In this document: one piece after another, positions 61,563 to 64,000 of the stretch
Numbering within the stretch: the first letter of the stretch is position 1
How the letters are laid out: the number at the start of each line of letters is the position of its first letter
Notes under the pieces: generated by a model
What the model was told of the DNA's origin: nothing
What the model saw: the letters and a program-made list of their open reading frames with translations, nothing else
The model's database searches: none
Source of the DNA: DAIDKA01 sp036521075
GTDB taxonomy: Bacteria; Pseudomonadota; Gammaproteobacteria; Steroidobacterales; Steroidobacteraceae
DNA length: 64,000 nucleotides
Assembly (NCBI GenBank): GCA_036521075.1
Contig: DATDIL010000187.1
Location: forward strand, 1-64,000
Direction: 5' to 3'
Position numbers and translations under genes: made by a program

Positions 61563-63176
61563 ATGGCCTACGACTCGCATGTTGCTACTGACCACGACCA
61601 TGACGCGCATGATCACAAACCGCATGGCTGGCGCCGCTGGGTATTCGCGACCAATCACAAGGACATCGGCACGATGTACCTGGTGTTTGCCGGGATAAGT
61701 TTCTTCATCGGCGGCAGCATGGCCATGCTCATCCGCCTGGAGCTGTTCTCGCCTGGCATGCAGTTCATGGATCCGCTGTTCTTCAACAGCATGACCACCA
61801 TGCATGCGCTGGAGATGATCTTCGGCGCCATCATGCCGGCCTGGACGGGCCTGGCAAACTGGATGATCCCGATGCAGGTGGGCGCGCCGGACATGGCGCT
61901 GCCGCGTTTGAACAATTTCAGCTTTTGGATCCTGCCCTTTGCGTTCACGCTGCTGCTGGCATCCTTGTTCGTACCCGGCGGCGGCCCCGCCGGCGGCTGG
62001 ACCATGTATCCGCCGCTGATGCTGCAGGGTGGCGCGTCCTTCCCGATGACCATCTTCGCCATCCACATGATGGGTATTTCCTCGATCCTGGGCGCCATCA
62101 ACGTCGTCGTGACGATCATGAATCTGCGCGCCCCGGGCATGACGCTGCTGCGCATGCCGCTGTTCGTGTGGACCTGGCTCATCACCGCCTACCTGCTGAT
62201 CGCGGTCATGCCGGTGCTCGCGGGCGCCGTCACCATGCTGCTGACCGATCATTTCTTCGGCACGACCTTCTTCACCGCGGCCGGCGGCGGTGATCCGGTC
62301 ATGTACCAGCACATCTTCTGGTTCTTCGGTCACCCCGAGGTATACATCCTCATCCTGCCGGCCTTCGGCATCGTCTCGGAAATCATCCCGACCTTCTCGC
62401 GCAAACCGCTGTTCGGCTACGACGCGATGGTGTACGCCACTGCGTCGATTGCCTTCCTGTCCTTCATCGTCTGGGCTCATCACATGTTCACGGTGGGCAT
62501 GCCACTGGCCGGACAGCTGTTCTTCATGCTCTCGACCATGCTGATCGCGATCCCGACCGGCGTGAAGGTGTTCAACTGGACGGCGACCATGTACAAGGGC
62601 TCGCTCTCCTTCGAGCCGCCGATGCTGTTCGCGGTGTCGTTCCTGTTCCTGTTCACGATCGGTGGACTCTCCGGTCTGATGCTGGCCATCGTGCCCGCGG
62701 ACTACCAGTACCAGGACACCTACTTCGTCGTGGCGCACTTTCACTACGTGCTGGTGCCGGGCGCCGTATTCGCGATCATGGCCGGTATCTACTACTGGCT
62801 GCCGAAGTGGACTGGCAACATGTACAACCAGACCCTGGGCAAGTGGCACTTCTGGCTGTCCACGATCTTCGTGAACGTGCTGTTCTTCCCGCAGCACTTC
62901 CTGGGACTGGCCGGCATGCCGCGCCGGATTCCGGATTACGCCGTGCAGTTCACCGACTGGAACAGGGTGTCCTCGCTCGGTGGTTTCGCCTTCGGCGCCA
63001 CGCAACTGCTGTTCGTGTACCTCGTCTGGAAGTGCGTGCACGGTGGCGAGCGCGTCGGCAACCGTGCCTGGGAAGGCGCGCATGGATTGGAGTGGGAGTT
63101 GCCCTCACCGCCGCCGTTCCACTCCTGGACTGATCCGCCGTCGGATGCGCTGATCAACCGCGGCGCGGCGCATTGA
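61563..63176 (+). CDS. coxA: Cytochrome c oxidase subunit I (haem-copper oxidase, A1 type)
   Basis: The 537-residue product has about 12 TM helices. WFFGHPEVYILILP gives the CuB His, the Glu of the D-channel and the Tyr of the His-Tyr crosslink; VWAHHMFTVG has the two further CuB His residues; VVAHFHYVLV carries the haem ligands. The HPEVY form with Glu marks the A1 subgroup. It reduces oxygen to water and pumps protons in the inner membrane. Its stop overlaps the next small gene (TGATG). Confidence 0.97.
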   Translation: MAYDSHVATDHDHDAHDHKPHGWRRWVFATNHKDIGTMYLVFAGISFFIGGSMAMLIRLELFSPGMQFMDPLFFNSMTTMHALEMIFGAIMPAWTGLANWMIPMQVGAPDMALPRLNNFSFWILPFAFTLLLASLFVPGGGPAGGWTMYPPLMLQGGASFPMTIFAIHMMGISSILGAINVVVTIMNLRAPGMTLLRMPLFVWTWLITAYLLIAVMPVLAGAVTMLLTDHFFGTTFFTAAGGGDPVMYQHIFWFFGHPEVYILILPAFGIVSEIIPTFSRKPLFGYDAMVYATASIAFLSFIVWAHHMFTVGMPLAGQLFFMLSTMLIAIPTGVKVFNWTATMYKGSLSFEPPMLFAVSFLFLFTIGGLSGLMLAIVPADYQYQDTYFVVAHFHYVLVPGAVFAIMAGIYYWLPKWTGNMYNQTLGKWHFWLSTIFVNVLFFPQHFLGLAGMPRRIPDYAVQFTDWNRVSSLGGFAFGATQLLFVYLVWKCVHGGERVGNRAWEGAHGLEWELPSPPPFHSWTDPPSDALINRGAAH

Positions 63177-63310
63177 TGGCACTGGATGTGCCCACACTGA
63201 GCGATCAGCGCCGGCGCGGCGTGCGCCGCACGGCATTGGTGCTGGGCTTCATCGCGGCCGCGTTCTACGTGGGCTTCATGGCCATGATGATCTGGCGCGG
63301 CTCACGATGA
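63176..63310 (+). CDS. Cytochrome oxidase small assembly-type membrane protein (44 residues)
   Basis: A 44-residue frame starts at ATG 63176 inside the coxA stop (TGATG) and ends at 63310, overlapping ctaG by ATGA. It has an N-terminal basic segment (DQRRRGVRRTA), one TM helix (LVLGFIAAAFYVGFMAMMIW) and a short basic tail. It is too short for most gene callers. Proteins of this size and topology lie between coxA and ctaG in many beta- and gammaproteobacteria and are called cytochrome oxidase small assembly protein. Tight coupling on both sides and a clean TM segment make it a real gene. Confidence 0.8.
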   Translation: MALDVPTLSDQRRRGVRRTALVLGFIAAAFYVGFMAMMIWRGSR

Positions 63311-63864
63311 GCCTGGAGCGCGACACCGCGGGCAAGACCAATCGCTCGCTGGCCACCAAGCTGTTCATCTTCGCCCTCGGCAGCTTCGGCTTCGGGTTCG
63401 CGCTCGTGCCGCTCTATGACGTGCTGTGCGCGGTGACCGGCCAGGGCGATCAGAAGGCGCTGGCGCGCGCCGCGACCGTCACGGAGCATCCGGATTTGAA
63501 CCGCCTGGTCACCGTGGATTTCCTCACCAACCTGCCGGCGAACGGCAATTGGGAATTCCACCCGATGGTGAAGACCATGCAGGTGCACCCCGGTCAGCTG
63601 TATCTGACTCACTTCTATGCACACAACCTGATGGGTCATGACACGGTGGCCCAGGCCGTGCCGGATATCTCACCGTCCAAGGCGGTCGCCTGGTTCCGCA
63701 AGACCGAGTGCTTCTGCTTTTCGCCGCAGCACTTCAACGTGAACGAGGCGAAGGTGATGCCGGTGCGCTTCTTCGTTGATCCGGCGCTGCCCAAATACAT
63801 CGATCGTGTGACGCTGACTTACACGTTCTACGATTCCACGACAATGATCAAACCCGAGAAATGA
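63307..63864 (+). CDS. ctaG: Cytochrome c oxidase assembly protein CtaG (Cox11)
   Basis: The 185-residue product starts at ATG 63307. One N-terminal TM (KLFIFALGSFGFGFALVPLYDV) is followed by the periplasmic immunoglobulin-like copper chaperone domain. The copper-binding Cys pair is in TECFCFSPQHF. VRFFVDPALP and LTYTFYDS are family motifs. It delivers copper to the CuB site of subunit I. The coxC gene follows after 2 bases. Confidence 0.95.
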   Translation: MSLERDTAGKTNRSLATKLFIFALGSFGFGFALVPLYDVLCAVTGQGDQKALARAATVTEHPDLNRLVTVDFLTNLPANGNWEFHPMVKTMQVHPGQLYLTHFYAHNLMGHDTVAQAVPDISPSKAVAWFRKTECFCFSPQHFNVNEAKVMPVRFFVDPALPKYIDRVTLTYTFYDSTTMIKPEK

Positions 63865-63866
63865 CC

Positions 63867-64000
63867 ATGGAACAGGCGCACGCCCCGGACACCAGTCACT
63901 ACTACATCCCGCATCACAGTCTTTGGCCAATCGTCGGGTCGGTGTCGCTGTTCTCGATCATGTGGGGCATGGTGATCTACTTCAATGACTGGACCGGCCC
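63867..64000 (+). CDS. coxC: Cytochrome c oxidase subunit III, 5' part only
   Basis: The frame from ATG 63867 runs off the window after 44 codons. The visible start MEQAHAPDTSHYYIPHHSLW and the first TM helix (PIVGSVSLFSIMWGMVIYF) followed by ND are typical of subunit III. It completes the cox order II, I, small protein, CtaG, III. The C-terminal part lies outside the window. Confidence 0.9.
   Translation, partial: MEQAHAPDTSHYYIPHHSLWPIVGSVSLFSIMWGMVIYFNDWTG

Noticed and set aside
61416..63083. 555-codon leftward frame over coxA
   Set aside because: Antisense to coxA; composition is dominated by His, Glu and Arg from complemented membrane codons.

Overview
This window is GC-rich (by eye about two thirds G+C) and densely coded on both strands. 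It contains no rRNA, tRNA, insertion sequence, prophage or CRISPR array that I can recognise. It reads as chromosome of a free-living aerobic Gram-negative gammaproteobacterium. The order gmk-rpoZ-spoT-ridA-recG-ubiA is gammaproteobacterial. Two TonB-dependent receptors, a MacB-type exporter, a Tat-exported carotenoid oxygenase and an aa3-type cytochrome oxidase operon fit an aerobic diderm. A receptor-halogenase-glycosidase set is the kind of locus seen in Xanthomonadales, Steroidobacter-like and Caulobacter-like bacteria. A Nevskiales/Steroidobacter-type host is my best guess, but it is inference.

Layout. 1-2840: two secreted NTF2-like proteins and a ChaN-like lipoprotein. 3102-9510: an outer-membrane receptor with a signalling domain, a flavin-dependent halogenase and an exported six-hairpin glycosidase. 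9513-10208: a decapitated hipA remnant. 10189-19504: an ABC exporter with adaptor, ATPase and three tandem paralogous MacB-like permeases. 19636-23688: a GH3 beta-glucosidase, then a two-component pair whose regulator lacks the AAA+ domain. 23672-31175: sugar-oxidation genes on both strands (VOC protein, gluconolactonase-like, cupin and DoxX leftward; SDR dehydrogenase, GMC oxidoreductase and GH15 glucoamylase-like rightward). 31198-44088: a biosynthetic region of unknown product, with two arms converging at about 34.6 kb. It carries three cobalamin-type radical SAM enzymes, two methyltransferases, two membrane acyltransferases, a CgeB-like glycosyltransferase, an HprK-like kinase, a PF14907-type nucleotidyltransferase and an amidohydrolase. 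44189-47809: small genes and a second TonB receptor. 47927-54551: the gmk-to-ubiA housekeeping operon. 54555-56156: carotenoid oxygenase. 56318-60094: bioBFCD. 60142-64000: DUF2244-coxB-coxA-small protein-ctaG-coxC, the last gene cut by the window edge.

How parts may work together. The left half looks like glucan or glycoside capture and oxidation: receptor, glycosidases (six-hairpin, GH3, GH15), then glucose-type dehydrogenases and lactonase. The middle cluster is the best candidate for an undescribed system. It combines HprK-like and PF14907-like proteins with three B12 radical SAM enzymes and surface-modification enzymes, but has no visible precursor peptide gene, PqqD protein or HPr. The right third is conserved core metabolism. 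There is no gene-free stretch above 300 bases; the largest gap is 2841-3101.
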